A stretch of 64,000 bases of DNA from Candidatus Nitrosopelagicus sp. (GTDB lineage: Archaea > Thermoproteota > Nitrososphaeria > Nitrososphaerales > Nitrosopumilaceae), in NCBI GenBank assembly GCA_028345965.1, contig JAOMEP010000002.1, forward strand, positions 32,502 through 96,501, written 5' to 3'. The position numbers and the translations under genes were made by a program. The notes under the pieces are model-generated. The model was not told the origin of the DNA. It saw only the letters and a list, made by a program, of their open reading frames with translations, and searched no databases. Shown one piece after another: positions 24,219 to 32,579 of this stretch (position 1 is its first letter; the number at the start of each line of letters is the position of its first letter).

Positions 24219-25004
24219 ATGGAAGGTAAACTGTACATTGTTGGAGTTGGTCCAGGTAATAACGATCATATGACATTTCGAGCAAAACAAGTTATTGAAG
24301 AAAGTGATACTATAGTTGGTTACACAACTTATGTCGATTTAGTTCAAGATTTGATTCAAGGAAAAGAAATTCATAGTTATGCAATGACTCAAGAAGTAGA
24401 ACGTGCACATCAATGTATTGATTTAGCTAAAGAAGGAAAAATTGTATCACTTGTTTCAAGTGGTGATCCTGGAATTTATGGAATGGCTGGATTAATTTTT
24501 GAAGTACTTGCAGAATCTGGTTGGGATCCAAAAAGTGGTTTACATGTTGAATTAATTCCTGGAGTCTCTGCATTGAACTCTTGTGCAAGTATAATTGGTT
24601 CTCCATTAATGACAGACTTTGCGGTTTGTAGTATGAGTGATCTGATGGTTCCGTGGGAAATTATAGTAAAAAGAGTAGAGGCGGCTGCACAAGGAGACTT
24701 TGTTTTAGTAATTTATAATCCTGCAAGTAAGAAAAGAATTCATCAGTTGCAAGATACTCGAAAGATATTACTAAAACATAGAAAACCAACAACACCTGTT
24801 GCAATAATTAAAGGAGCATACAGAGAATCTGAAACTGTAATTATGACTGATTTAGAACACATGGAAAATTATGAAGAGCAATTAGGAATGACTAGTACTG
24901 TAATTGTTGGTAATTCTTCAACATACAACTTTAAGGATTTAATGATTAACCCACGTGGTTACAAATCAAAGTATAATCTTGAAGAACCAGAAATGAAAAA
25001 CTAG
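24219..25004 (+). CDS. cbiH: Cobalt-precorrin-3 C17-methyltransferase CbiH/CobJ
   Basis: This SAM-dependent methyltransferase performs the ring-contracting C17 methylation of cobalamin synthesis. The 261-residue protein has the tetrapyrrole methylase signature GVGPGNNDHMTFRA at the N terminus, SSGDPGIYGMAG around residue 80, and LIPGVSALNSCASIIGSPLMTDF, which is typical of CbiH. It is separated from the main cbi block (44.2-49.8 kb). It overlaps the convergent tyrS by four bases. Confidence 0.9.
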   Translation: MEGKLYIVGVGPGNNDHMTFRAKQVIEESDTIVGYTTYVDLVQDLIQGKEIHSYAMTQEVERAHQCIDLAKEGKIVSLVSSGDPGIYGMAGLIFEVLAESGWDPKSGLHVELIPGVSALNSCASIIGSPLMTDFAVCSMSDLMVPWEIIVKRVEAAAQGDFVLVIYNPASKKRIHQLQDTRKILLKHRKPTTPVAIIKGAYRESETVIMTDLEHMENYEEQLGMTSTVIVGNSSTYNFKDLMINPRGYKSKYNLEEPEMKN

Positions 25005-26047
25005 TGACTATTTTTAATTAATTCAAACAATTCATTACTTAATGAAATTTTATCTCTAATAGGAGCAATAATTTTAACCATGTATTCTCCTACTGTATTT
25101 TTCAAATCACCTGGATGTAACTTCTTATGAGCAAAATCTGCTTCTAACTCTTCATACGAATTGTATGTTATGTTTCCTCCAAATTTTTCGGGTCTTTCTA
25201 TTGATATTGCATCATATTCGTGAAATACAATTTGTCTTGCAAGTTCCAAGACTGGATTATTTTCTGTTAATCCTTCTTCACACCAACCCTTTCTAATCTT
25301 CTTTGTAATCTCATCATCAGAATTGTGTATAAAAATTCCAGAATTTGGATCTGATTTACTCATTTTTCCTGGTTCTGTTGTGGCATCACCTTTTGGTTGT
25401 GTTAATCCTGGTAACAATGAATGATGTACGGCAACAGGAACCTTCCATTTCATTTTTGGAAAAATTTCTCTTACTAGCATGTGAATTTTTCGTTGGTCCA
25501 TTCCTGCGTGAACAATGTCTAAATCTAAAGAGTGAATGTCTGCTGCCTGCATTGGTGGATATAGTAATTTTGCTAAATCAATTTTATCTTCATTTTCTGA
25601 TCTCCCCATAATTGTTAGTGTACGCATTGTTCTTGCAAGTGTCATATGTTTTGTAAATTTCACAAGTTCTGCCCAATACTCTTTTTTTGAATCATAAAGT
25701 TCTGTACCCATTACAATGTTTACACCTGGACAAACTAATCGAAATGCATCTGCATAATATTTTGAAACCTTAGAAATTGTCTCTAAATTTCCACCAAGTT
25801 TATCATTAATCAAAGTGTGCCAGTCTGCTAAAAATACAGTACAATCAATTCCTGCTTTCATGAAATCATTAATTTTAAAACCTGTGCTGATTAAACTTCC
25901 AAGATGTAAAAATCCAGAGATCTCTAATCCAATGTAGTGCTTTGGTTTTGAGTTTGTGTTTAAAAGTTCAATCAACTCTGCTTCATCTTTTACTATTTCT
26001 TTTGTAGGTGGTCTTTTGATTAATTCTACTTTTTCCGCAACATCCAT
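25001..26047 (-). CDS. tyrS: Tyrosyl-tRNA synthetase
   Basis: This class I synthetase of archaeal type has 348 residues. The HIGH-equivalent motif is FLHLGS (after GLEISG) and the KMSKS loop is GKMSKSDP. The segment MDQRKIHMLVREIFPKM matches TyrRS and separates it from TrpRS. There is no extra anticodon-binding extension of bacterial kind. It is convergent with cbiH. Confidence 0.92.
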   Translation of the reverse strand: MDVAEKVELIKRPPTKEIVKDEAELIELLNTNSKPKHYIGLEISGFLHLGSLISTGFKINDFMKAGIDCTVFLADWHTLINDKLGGNLETISKVSKYYADAFRLVCPGVNIVMGTELYDSKKEYWAELVKFTKHMTLARTMRTLTIMGRSENEDKIDLAKLLYPPMQAADIHSLDLDIVHAGMDQRKIHMLVREIFPKMKWKVPVAVHHSLLPGLTQPKGDATTEPGKMSKSDPNSGIFIHNSDDEITKKIRKGWCEEGLTENNPVLELARQIVFHEYDAISIERPEKFGGNITYNSYEELEADFAHKKLHPGDLKNTVGEYMVKIIAPIRDKISLSNELFELIKNSH

Positions 26048-26141
26048 TTTAACAGATTTTTCTTTTGTTTATCTATAAAGTATTGTATTAATTTTTATAA
26101 TTATATGATAAAATTTGTCGATGTCTATTTTCTATTACACA

Positions 26142-26636
26142 CTAAAAATCTAACATTTCTATTGTATTGTTTGTAATTTTATCAATTGTTTCTGGATAAT
26201 ATTCATTCAATATTCCTTCTATCTGTTCAGGATTTCTTAATGAATACTTGTTTGAAGGTATATCGTATTGTTTTTGAATAATCTTTTCTTTGAATAATTC
26301 ATTTAGATTAACAGATACCACTGAAGGTGATTTTTTGATAAAATCTCTAATTTCAAGTGATGTAGCGGTTCCTTTCTTAAGTAAAAATAAAATTAATTTT
26401 CTTTGGCTTGGTTTTGTCATATATTTACAAATTTTAGCTTCTTGAGCTGATATTCCTGCAGGATATAGGCGTGTCACTCTTGGTGTTCTTTCCAGTTCTA
26501 TTCTTTTTTCATCTTCTAATTTTTTTACATAATGGCTTAGTGTACCGTTTCTAATGTTTGAAACCCTCATTATTTCATTAAACCTGATTCCTGGATTTTT
26601 ATTTACAATTTCTAAAACAGTTTTTCTTCTATCCAA
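26142..26636 (-). CDS. Tandem winged-helix regulator
   Basis: This 164-residue protein has two winged-helix units. The first (about 1-60) contains NPGIRFNEIMRVSNIRNGTLSHYVKKLEDE and RTPRVTRLYP. The second (about 70-130) contains RKLILFLLKKGTATSLEIRDFIKKSPSVVSVNLNEL. The arrangement is typical of ArsR/MarR-like archaeal regulators with tandem HTHs. It lies on the same strand as the two membrane-protein genes upstream (26733-27748), 96 bases away, and could regulate them, but no direct evidence is visible. Confidence 0.75.
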   Translation of the reverse strand: MDRRKTVLEIVNKNPGIRFNEIMRVSNIRNGTLSHYVKKLEDEKRIELERTPRVTRLYPAGISAQEAKICKYMTKPSQRKLILFLLKKGTATSLEIRDFIKKSPSVVSVNLNELFKEKIIQKQYDIPSNKYSLRNPEQIEGILNEYYPETIDKITNNTIEMLDF

Positions 26637-26732
26637 TTACTTCTCTATTCTCTTTCTCATTTCTGAGAATATAAATCCATTTTTCTATTTTTTTTATAAA
26701 TTTCTAAAAATATTAAATGTATATTATTAGAT

Positions 26733-27137
26733 TCATCGTTTGTAAAAAACACCGACCGCGAATAATGCTGTCATAATTAATATCGAAATATCTAAAATTT
26801 CCCCCCCGCTAAACATATCTTTCTCAGGATGTGGTTGTAAAATTTCTGAATACATGTAAGCTGCTTGTCCAAATGCTAAAACTCCAAATGCAAATGCAGA
26901 AAATAACATTCTAGAAATTTTGGTTTTCATGTACGCAATTCCTGCCATTATTGACAAAAATACTGCTAGAACAAAACCAATCTCATGAATTGCAACATGA
27001 AGTAAATGTTCACCTTCTAAAACCTGATTCAAAATCAATGGTATTGATAAGATTGCAATTGAACCAACTATTGCAATAAGAAATATTGAATATTTTTTTT
27101 CATTGATTAAGTATGTCATAAAAGAATACTCATTCAT
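26733..27137 (-). CDS. Four-helix membrane protein, neighbour of 27173-27748
   Basis: This 134-residue protein has four membrane helices. They fall at about residues 18-36, 44-68, 75-96 and 110-132. The second contains HLLHVAIHEIGFVL with two histidines; the third contains an AAYMYSEIL segment. The codons for two glycines after FS include a C7 homopolymer on the plus strand, unusual in this AT-rich DNA. It is 35 bases after the 191-residue membrane protein on the same strand. I do not recognise the family; a possible link to accessory ammonia-monooxygenase subunits is discussed in the findings. Confidence 0.65.
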   Translation of the reverse strand: MNEYSFMTYLINEKKYSIFLIAIVGSIAILSIPLILNQVLEGEHLLHVAIHEIGFVLAVFLSIMAGIAYMKTKISRMLFSAFAFGVLAFGQAAYMYSEILQPHPEKDMFSGGEILDISILIMTALFAVGVFYKR

Positions 27138-27172
27138 GAATATTTAATCGAAATGAAATTTTTATTACTAAA

Positions 27173-27748
27173 TTACTCTTCAGGCAATAATTCTTCTTTT
27201 GATTTTCTAGGTCTTGTACTCAAATAGAATGCATGTGCACTAATCAAAAATCCTACAGACCAAATTTTTGTTGCAAATATCAAATTCCATGGTCTATCTG
27301 GATCTGGATAGTGTACTGCTAGTTTGTCTATGTCTGGTGTTGTTCCATCAATTACCATTTGTGATGTAATTTCTGCATTTAGTACTGTAAAACTCCATAA
27401 AACTTCGTACAAACAAATTACTGCAAAACCTAACAACATTAGTTGAAGTAAGGCCATTCTGTATGATTGTAATCCAACTGTTCTCTTCCAACCAATTCTT
27501 GAAACACAATACCATGAAATTATACATGCAAATGATAACCATGTAGTAAGGTTTGCAAAGTTTTCAAATGGAACATGTGTGTTTACTAAAACTTCTCCCA
27601 TTACATAATATCCAGTTTCCTGCCATTCGCCAATCATCATGACCATGCCGTATATCATGATAGTTACCATCATTGCAGAAGCAGCATAAAATATGTACAG
27701 AAAAACTCTGTATTGCTTGTCACTTTCTTGTAGATGACGAACTTTCAT
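27173..27748 (-). CDS. Four-helix membrane protein of unknown function
   Basis: This 191-residue protein has helices at about 15-40, 62-85, 93-120 and 155-178. A conserved-looking polar loop between helices 3 and 4 is rich in Asp and Pro (TPDIDKLAVHYPDPDRPW), and the C terminus is charged (RPRKSKEELLPEE). Histidines and aspartates in the loops could bind metal. It is co-directional with the 134-residue membrane protein downstream and probably forms a pair with it. No family is recognised. Confidence 0.65.
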   Translation of the reverse strand: MKVRHLQESDKQYRVFLYIFYAASAMMVTIMIYGMVMMIGEWQETGYYVMGEVLVNTHVPFENFANLTTWLSFACIISWYCVSRIGWKRTVGLQSYRMALLQLMLLGFAVICLYEVLWSFTVLNAEITSQMVIDGTTPDIDKLAVHYPDPDRPWNLIFATKIWSVGFLISAHAFYLSTRPRKSKEELLPEE

Positions 27749-27806
27749 TTCATCGGTTTTTAATAGACCTACTATAAAGTCATTTCAATCATATTATACG
27801 ATGAAA

Positions 27807-28139
27807 CTAGTAACCATCTTTCTGTCGTTGCCTGTTAATCTCATTTTTTCTCTCATATTCTTTCAAGATATCGTCAGGTGTGAGGTTTAGCTCAAGTGAT
27901 GCTTGAACAACAAAGTGCCAAATGTCTATCAGCTCTTCTCTTGCTTCTGCTTTATCAAATTCAGTTGGTGTCTTCCACCACTTCCAATTTGTAGTACGTT
28001 GTAGTTCTACTGCTTCATGCATTATTGCAGTACACAATGCAGATACTTTACCTTCAGTATCTTCTGGATATCTGTCAAGATTCATCATCTCTGACAAACC
28101 TTTTTGCATAGAAAAAATTGAATCCAGTCTATCTTCCAT
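27807..28139 (-). CDS. dUTPase-2/MazG-type nucleotide pyrophosphatase
   Basis: This 110-residue all-alpha protein has the NTP-pyrophosphatase metal site: CTAIMHEAVELQRTTNWKWWK (helix with Glu residues before a Trp-rich segment) and AREELIDIWHFVVQASLEL (Glu, Asp, His). The Trp-Lys-Trp-Trp segment matches dimeric dUTPases. It probably hydrolyses dUTP or a related nucleotide to keep uracil out of DNA. No trimeric dUTPase gene is visible in this window. Confidence 0.8.
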   Translation of the reverse strand: MEDRLDSIFSMQKGLSEMMNLDRYPEDTEGKVSALCTAIMHEAVELQRTTNWKWWKTPTEFDKAEAREELIDIWHFVVQASLELNLTPDDILKEYERKNEINRQRQKDGY

Positions 28140-28171
28140 AATTTATAAAAAAAAATCTTATCTATAACTCT

Positions 28172-29065
28172 TCAAAAAGTAACCATTTTCTCATACTGTC
28201 TTATTCTTTTTGAAATATCTGATTTCTTTAATGATGTTAGTCCTGCCAATCCATATTTTTCAACAGCAAATGATCCCATTACATTTCCATAAATAATTGA
28301 TTTTTTAATTTCAGAAAAACCGGTCTTATTTTTTGCAGCCAAGTGTCCAATCATTGCACCTGCAAAAGAATCTCCTGCACCGGTTGGATCTACAACAGAT
28401 TCTAATGAAAATCCAACTGATGGAAAAATCACATCTTCATGAAATAGCAATGCACCGTGTTCTCCTTTTTTAATTACAACATAGTTGGCTCCCCAACTCA
28501 TCATTTTTTTTGCACATTTGATCAAATTGTCTTCTTTTGTGAGTAATTTTGCCTCTTCATCATTAATCACTACCGCGTCAACTGATTTTATCATTTTAAT
28601 TACAGCATTACGTTTTGTTGCAATCCAATATTCTATTGTATCACACATTGAAAATTTTACATTATCAAATTCTTTTATTATTTTTGCATTTTGTTCTGGA
28701 TCATTATTTGCTAGATAAACAAATTCTGATTTTTTGTATACATCCGGTACTTTTGGTTTAAAATCTGCTAGTACATTTAGTTCTGTTTTGAGTGTTTCAC
28801 GCACACTCATCGTTGCATCATACTTGCCATCATATCTGAATGTCTTACCATTTAGAACTGTTAGTCCTTTTAGATCAAGATGGTTTTTCAATACTGTGTG
28901 ATATTTCTTAGGAAAATCACTACCAACAACCGCAATTAATCCTGGTTTTGTGAAAAAACTTGCTGAAACTGCTGCAAATGTTGCTGCTCCTCCTAGTACA
29001 TTTTTCAAAGTTTTTTTTGGAGTTCTGATTGTATCTAATGCAGTTGAACCAAAAACCGTTAACAT
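28172..29065 (-). CDS. PfkB-family sugar kinase
   Basis: This ribokinase-fold kinase has the first PfkB signature in the Gly-rich N-terminal part (GGAATFAAVSASFF). The C-terminal signature DPTGAGDSFAGAMIG contains the catalytic aspartate. From ATG 29065 it has 297 residues and begins MLTVFGSTALDTI, like other archaeal members; an upstream TTG at 29104 would add 13 residues that look unlike the family. The substrate may be a nucleoside or sugar; it is not certain. Confidence 0.82.
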   Translation of the reverse strand: MLTVFGSTALDTIRTPKKTLKNVLGGAATFAAVSASFFTKPGLIAVVGSDFPKKYHTVLKNHLDLKGLTVLNGKTFRYDGKYDATMSVRETLKTELNVLADFKPKVPDVYKKSEFVYLANNDPEQNAKIIKEFDNVKFSMCDTIEYWIATKRNAVIKMIKSVDAVVINDEEAKLLTKEDNLIKCAKKMMSWGANYVVIKKGEHGALLFHEDVIFPSVGFSLESVVDPTGAGDSFAGAMIGHLAAKNKTGFSEIKKSIIYGNVMGSFAVEKYGLAGLTSLKKSDISKRIRQYEKMVTF

Positions 29066-29199
29066 GTATTTTTTAGTAGAAATTATGTATAAATCCCTTG
29101 TCAAAAAAATTACTTGTTAATGATTTGTGTATATCTTTTGATTATTTCTCTAAGCTACTTTGAGCTAGTAAAATAAATCAATATTTGCTTAGATTAGAT

Positions 29200-29628
29200 A
29201 TGGCAAAAATACGAATCAAACAAGGTCCTAATGAAATCGAGATTGATTCTAGAGACTTTTATGTTGATAATGATTCTGTAGCCGAAGTAGTTGAATCACT
29301 AAAACAATTACTCAATGAAAGATCGCAACCTGATGTAATGAGTTCATTAGAAGATGCTGAATTCCATGAGCCTGAATTTTCATCTCCATCTACAATTGCA
29401 GTTGATGATATTAGACATAAGTTAAGAATTTTAGAAAAAGACTCTTTCTTTGATCAACCAAAAACTGTTGGAGAAACAGTTGCACAAATGTCTGAATATG
29501 GTTGGACCGCAAGTCCATTTGATGTATCAGTTGCATTAACAAAGATGGCATTCAACAAAGAATTTCTAAAAAATACTGTAGATGATAGAAATCAATATGT
29601 TTCAAAAGAAGCACTACTAACAAATTAA
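29200..29628 (+). CDS. Acidic soluble protein of unknown function
   Basis: This 142-residue protein (ATG 29200) begins MAKIRIKQGPNEIEIDSRDF, a likely strand pair. The rest is acidic helix (AEVVESLKQLL, then RHKLRILEKDSFF, then ETVAQMSEYGW). The C-terminal half resembles a short HTH-like or multimerisation region. An AAATAAATC element about 28 bases before the ATG supports the start; an in-frame start five codons earlier is not favoured. No family is recognised. Confidence 0.65.
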   Translation: MAKIRIKQGPNEIEIDSRDFYVDNDSVAEVVESLKQLLNERSQPDVMSSLEDAEFHEPEFSSPSTIAVDDIRHKLRILEKDSFFDQPKTVGETVAQMSEYGWTASPFDVSVALTKMAFNKEFLKNTVDDRNQYVSKEALLTN

Positions 29629-29676
29629 AAATAAATTTTAGATAATCTATACATACTTTGAAAGTTATATCATACT

Positions 29677-29832
29677 ATGGATGAAAAACAAGAAATTCCA
29701 AAAGAAATTGATGATCATTACAAACTATTTGGAAAAGAAGCATGGGAAGTAGAATATGGTGACAAATGTCCCTTATGTAATTCTAGATTTGATGAATTTG
29801 AAGGATGTGCTTGTGATTCAAAAGGCGACTAG
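29677..29832 (+). CDS. 51-residue two-CxxC/CxC protein
   Basis: This gene, read from the DNA, runs from ATG 29677 to TAG 29832. The sequence starts MDEKQEIPKEIDDHYKLF and ends CPLCNSRFDEFEGCACDSKGD. It has one CxxC and one CxC, likely a single zinc site. Its stop overlaps the stop codon of the convergent gene by four bases, so no space is wasted between them. It is 48 bases downstream of the 142-residue gene, in the same direction. Function unknown. Confidence 0.65.
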   Translation: MDEKQEIPKEIDDHYKLFGKEAWEVEYGDKCPLCNSRFDEFEGCACDSKGD

Positions 29833-31025
29833 TTTTTCTTTAGTTTAAAAATAACTCCGCTAATAATTCCTACAATAATTAGTCCTACAATAATTCCTAC
29901 AATAGTCATACTATTATCAGAATTCTGCGTTTGGCTTTTTTCCAATTCATCTGCGAATGATAATTCATTCACTTTCTCTTGATTTGTTTGACTGTATTGT
30001 GCTGCTAACTCTGAAGCTGCTTGAGTTCCAGGTATTGGAAGTGCAACTCCTTTTTCTTCATCTACTTTTGGTAAAGATTTTACTTCTCTTGATTTTATAT
30101 TTTCAATTTGTTCTAATCTTTTTTGATGTTCTTCTGGTGTGGCTCCAATAATGGAAACAATTCCTTCCCCAATTGTTCTAAATGATATACTTACATGAGT
30201 TTCATTTTGAGAAAATTCTGTTTTTCTAATTTTATCTACTTGGTCTAAACTTGTATCATCTTTTTCTGTAAAGTATACTTCATATGGATTTAAAAAATTT
30301 TCTAAGGGAATTTTTAGTATATACAATTGATCATTACCCTTAACATCAAAATTTAGTAATTGTGTTCCTCCTTCTATGAATTCTATTTCAAAAATTTCTT
30401 CATTTGATAATAATTCTATTTCAAACTTACCTTGACTAGATGAAATTTCTTTTGTAGATATTTTTTCATCATGGAGATATTCTAGCATTACCCCACATCC
30501 TATACAATTAATTCCTTTTGCGTCAGAAACATCTACCGGTCTGGAGTTTACAAAAATAAATTCTATATCTTCATCAAACATTATCGTTATGTCAAATGAT
30601 GATTGAATATTTTTTTTCCATAATCCATCTTCTAGTTCCATGAAATTATCTAAATCATATTCAGCAATCAAATCATAATTACCTGCTTTTTGATTTAAAA
30701 TGATAAATTTTGATTCTTCAAATGTTGTTTTTTCATATGAAGAATTTAGTTTATCTCCGTCTTCATCTGCAACTATCAAATTTGAGTGTGGACCTGGGAA
30801 TATTTCTATAAATCTAGGTCTGTCAGCACCCCATGCCCCTGTCTCTATTACATGTCTAACATGAATATCTGAATTTTTTCCAACTTCAAAAATTATTGTC
30901 TGCTGCTCGATTAATACGCCGTTTTTTTGTTCAAGTAATTCATCTAAAGTCTCTTCGGCAAAAATTTGTGGTGAAATTGAAACTAAAACAACTGAAATTA
31001 TTATGAATAAAAATTTCTTTTCCAA
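29829..31025 (-). CDS. Secreted protein with C-terminal membrane anchor
   Basis: Read from TTG 31025, this 398-residue protein has a signal peptide (KKFLFIIISVVLVSISPQIFA) and a long beta-rich outer domain. A polar Gln/Ser segment follows, then a single C-terminal helix (SMTIVGIIVGLIIVGIISGVIF) with a KLKKN tail facing the cytoplasm. An ATG-type start at 31064 would add 13 residues and overlap the upstream cyclophilin gene by 35 bases; the TTG start leaves a four-base gap, so I prefer it. Two cysteines (NCIGCGVML) lie near the middle. Function unknown. Confidence 0.65.
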   Translation of the reverse strand: MEKKFLFIIISVVLVSISPQIFAEETLDELLEQKNGVLIEQQTIIFEVGKNSDIHVRHVIETGAWGADRPRFIEIFPGPHSNLIVADEDGDKLNSSYEKTTFEESKFIILNQKAGNYDLIAEYDLDNFMELEDGLWKKNIQSSFDITIMFDEDIEFIFVNSRPVDVSDAKGINCIGCGVMLEYLHDEKISTKEISSSQGKFEIELLSNEEIFEIEFIEGGTQLLNFDVKGNDQLYILKIPLENFLNPYEVYFTEKDDTSLDQVDKIRKTEFSQNETHVSISFRTIGEGIVSIIGATPEEHQKRLEQIENIKSREVKSLPKVDEEKGVALPIPGTQAASELAAQYSQTNQEKVNELSFADELEKSQTQNSDNSMTIVGIIVGLIIVGIISGVIFKLKKN

Positions 31026-31029
31026 GGTT

Positions 31030-31512
31030 TTACTCTGATATGGAAACTTTGAGCATTTTTGCATCTTCTAGAGGACAGTCATTTCCATCCCTATCAAGAC
31101 TTACTATTTTATCTGCAACATCCATTCCTTCTGTTACCTCTCCAAATACTGTGTATTCTCTATCTAGGAATGTGCTGTCTTTTGTTACTATGAAAAATTG
31201 TGAACCTGCACTATCAGGATCTGTTGCTCTTGCCATTGAAACAATTCCTCGTAAATGTGATCTTGAACTAAATTCTCCTTTAACGTTGAATCCTGGTCCG
31301 CCCATTCCCCACTGACTTTTCATGTTTGGATCTTTAGTATTTGGGTCTCCTCCTTGAATCATGAATCCCGGAATAACTCTATGGAATAATGTACCATCAT
31401 AAAATCCATCATTTGCTAATTTTACAAAACTCCTTACAGTTTCTGGTGCTAACTCTGGCAACAAATTAAATGAAATATTTCCGTGATTGGTTTCTATGTT
31501 TACGCTAGTCAA
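31030..31512 (-). CDS. Cyclophilin-type peptidyl-prolyl isomerase
   Basis: This 160-residue enzyme isomerises proline bonds. It has the catalytic FHRVIPGFMIQGGD segment, the GIVSMARATDPDSAGSQFFI motif and a C-terminal strand (VFGEVTEGMDVAD). No signal peptide is present, so it acts in the cytoplasm. It starts with TTG. The upstream and downstream genes are in the same direction; a second isomerase (FKBP) is at 37304. Confidence 0.9.
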   Translation of the reverse strand: MTSVNIETNHGNISFNLLPELAPETVRSFVKLANDGFYDGTLFHRVIPGFMIQGGDPNTKDPNMKSQWGMGGPGFNVKGEFSSRSHLRGIVSMARATDPDSAGSQFFIVTKDSTFLDREYTVFGEVTEGMDVADKIVSLDRDGNDCPLEDAKMLKVSISE

Positions 31513-31593
31513 TGTCGCAACGACATGCGATTATCATAATAACCTTTTGATCACAATTATTTTTTCAATGAAAACCTTTTATCATTGTAATAA

Positions 31594-31616
31594 TTTCATG
31601 ATTTTTTTCCATGAAA
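31594..31616. repeat. Inverted repeat upstream of the small HTH gene
   Basis: TTTCATG (31594-31600) and CATGAAA (31610-31616) form a perfect 7-base inverted repeat with a 9-base spacer. It lies about 65-90 bases before the 31683 gene, within the 170-base intergenic region shared with the divergent cyclophilin gene. It could be an operator or a short hairpin; both are possible. Confidence 0.3.
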
Positions 31617-31653
31617 CTACGAATGACGTTTCTATAATTTTGTTAATTGAAAT

Positions 31654-31661
31654 TTTATATA
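31654..31661 (+). promoter_or_regulatory. TATA box of the small HTH gene
   Basis: TTTATATA is centred 26 bases before GTG 31683, so the transcript should start at the GTG and be leaderless. Confidence 0.55.
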
Positions 31662-31682
31662 GATCAGTATTACACGATCCTT

Positions 31683-31919
31683 GTGAATCGTACTAATCAA
31701 AGCACTGTAATCAAAGCAGCAATCAATTCTTTGCTTGATAAAGGTGTTACAGACAAACAAGACATCTATACTAAAGTCGTTGACGAATTAGGAGTGCCAA
31801 GACCAACTGTAAGAAGAGTTGCTCGTGATTTGAGAAATGAACTTTTAGAAAAAATCCAAATACTACAATCTGATACTAAAACATCAACTGCTACTGTAGA
31901 AGTTCCTGCAGAGCAATAA
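31683..31919 (+). CDS. Small HTH protein
   Basis: This 78-residue protein starts with GTG at 31683. The frame is open to 31647, but the strong TATA box at 31654-31661 lies inside that extension and sets the start. It has an HTH region (VIKAAINSLLDKGVTDKQDIYTKVVDELG, then VPRPTVRRVARDLRNEL, the likely recognition helix) and a polar tail rich in Thr and Glu. A role in DNA binding is likely. It may be regulated by or bind the inverted repeat upstream. Confidence 0.7.
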   Translation: MNRTNQSTVIKAAINSLLDKGVTDKQDIYTKVVDELGVPRPTVRRVARDLRNELLEKIQILQSDTKTSTATVEVPAEQ

Positions 31920-31993
31920 TTCCCCTTTTCTATATTGAACTAGTTCTAAATCTACCATTAACGTTATATTTTGGAGATTTTTCTTGTTCAACA

Positions 31994-32407
31994 ATGGGTT
32001 ATGTAAGAAACCATCTCGCCACGCTTGTTTCAGGCGTATGGGCGATCGTTTTGACTGGATTATACTTCCCATTAGTTGACTTTGCACCGTCACTTTCATT
32101 CATTTTCACAATGGCTGTGCCAATCATGTGGTTCATGGTATTTGTAATCTGGATTGCTCAACTAGCAGCAGATCGCAATCACGGTGCATCTCATGATCAT
32201 GATGAAAAAAAAAACCATGAATTAACAGAAAAAGAAATTACTACGTACAAACTAGGTTTAGAAAAAGATCTTTCTGATATACATGACGCAAAAGATGATG
32301 AAATAACACACCTAAAAAATGAAATTGAGAATCTTAAGACAAAAGTTGAGATTGAAACAATTCGTGCCGAAATTTATAATCTAAAAATACTAGCACAACA
32401 AAAATAA
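31994..32407 (+). CDS. Two-helix membrane protein with coiled-coil tail
   Basis: This 137-residue protein has two membrane helices near 8-28 and 33-58 (the second FTMAVPIMWFMVFVIWI). A histidine-rich segment (HGASHDHD) follows, then a charged coiled coil to the C terminus. The His-Asp-rich stretch could bind metal. The coil suggests oligomerisation at the membrane. No family is recognised. It ends immediately before the convergent 39-residue gene. Confidence 0.65.
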   Translation: MGYVRNHLATLVSGVWAIVLTGLYFPLVDFAPSLSFIFTMAVPIMWFMVFVIWIAQLAADRNHGASHDHDEKKNHELTEKEITTYKLGLEKDLSDIHDAKDDEITHLKNEIENLKTKVEIETIRAEIYNLKILAQQK

Positions 32408-32527
32408 TTATTCTTTACAGTGTTCACACTTGAATTCAAAATTATGATTCTTTTTACAACTAGGACAACTTTCTGCGCCTCCAAAGTGACATTCACATTC
32501 ACACTTCTGGCTTTCTTCTATTTCCAT
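32408..32527 (-). CDS. 39-residue Cys-rich zinc protein
   Basis: This gene, read from the DNA, runs from ATG 32527 to TAA 32408. The product begins MEIEESQKC and has six cysteines in three C-x-C or CxxC pairs: C9-x-C11-x-C13, C21-x2-C24 and a terminal CEHC. Histidines sit between. It probably binds one or two metal ions. It is adjacent, stop to stop with no intervening base, to the two-helix membrane protein at 31994. Its independent start and clean stop support expression, but nothing more is known. Confidence 0.6.
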   Translation of the reverse strand: MEIEESQKCECECHFGGAESCPSCKKNHNFEFKCEHCKE

Positions 32528-32579
32528 CACGATGAATTATCAGTCATCTTAATATATTATTGATGCAATATTTTTTTTA

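Noticed and set aside
26048..26141. Possible gene in the gap between tyrS and the tandem winged-helix gene
   Set aside because: Only A/T-rich promoter- or terminator-like sequence is visible and no frame of useful length.
26801..26807. C7 homopolymer as a phase-variation site or frameshift
   Set aside because: It falls within glycine codons of a continuous frame and the frame stays open on both sides. It could be a sequencing hotspot, but nothing shows a break.
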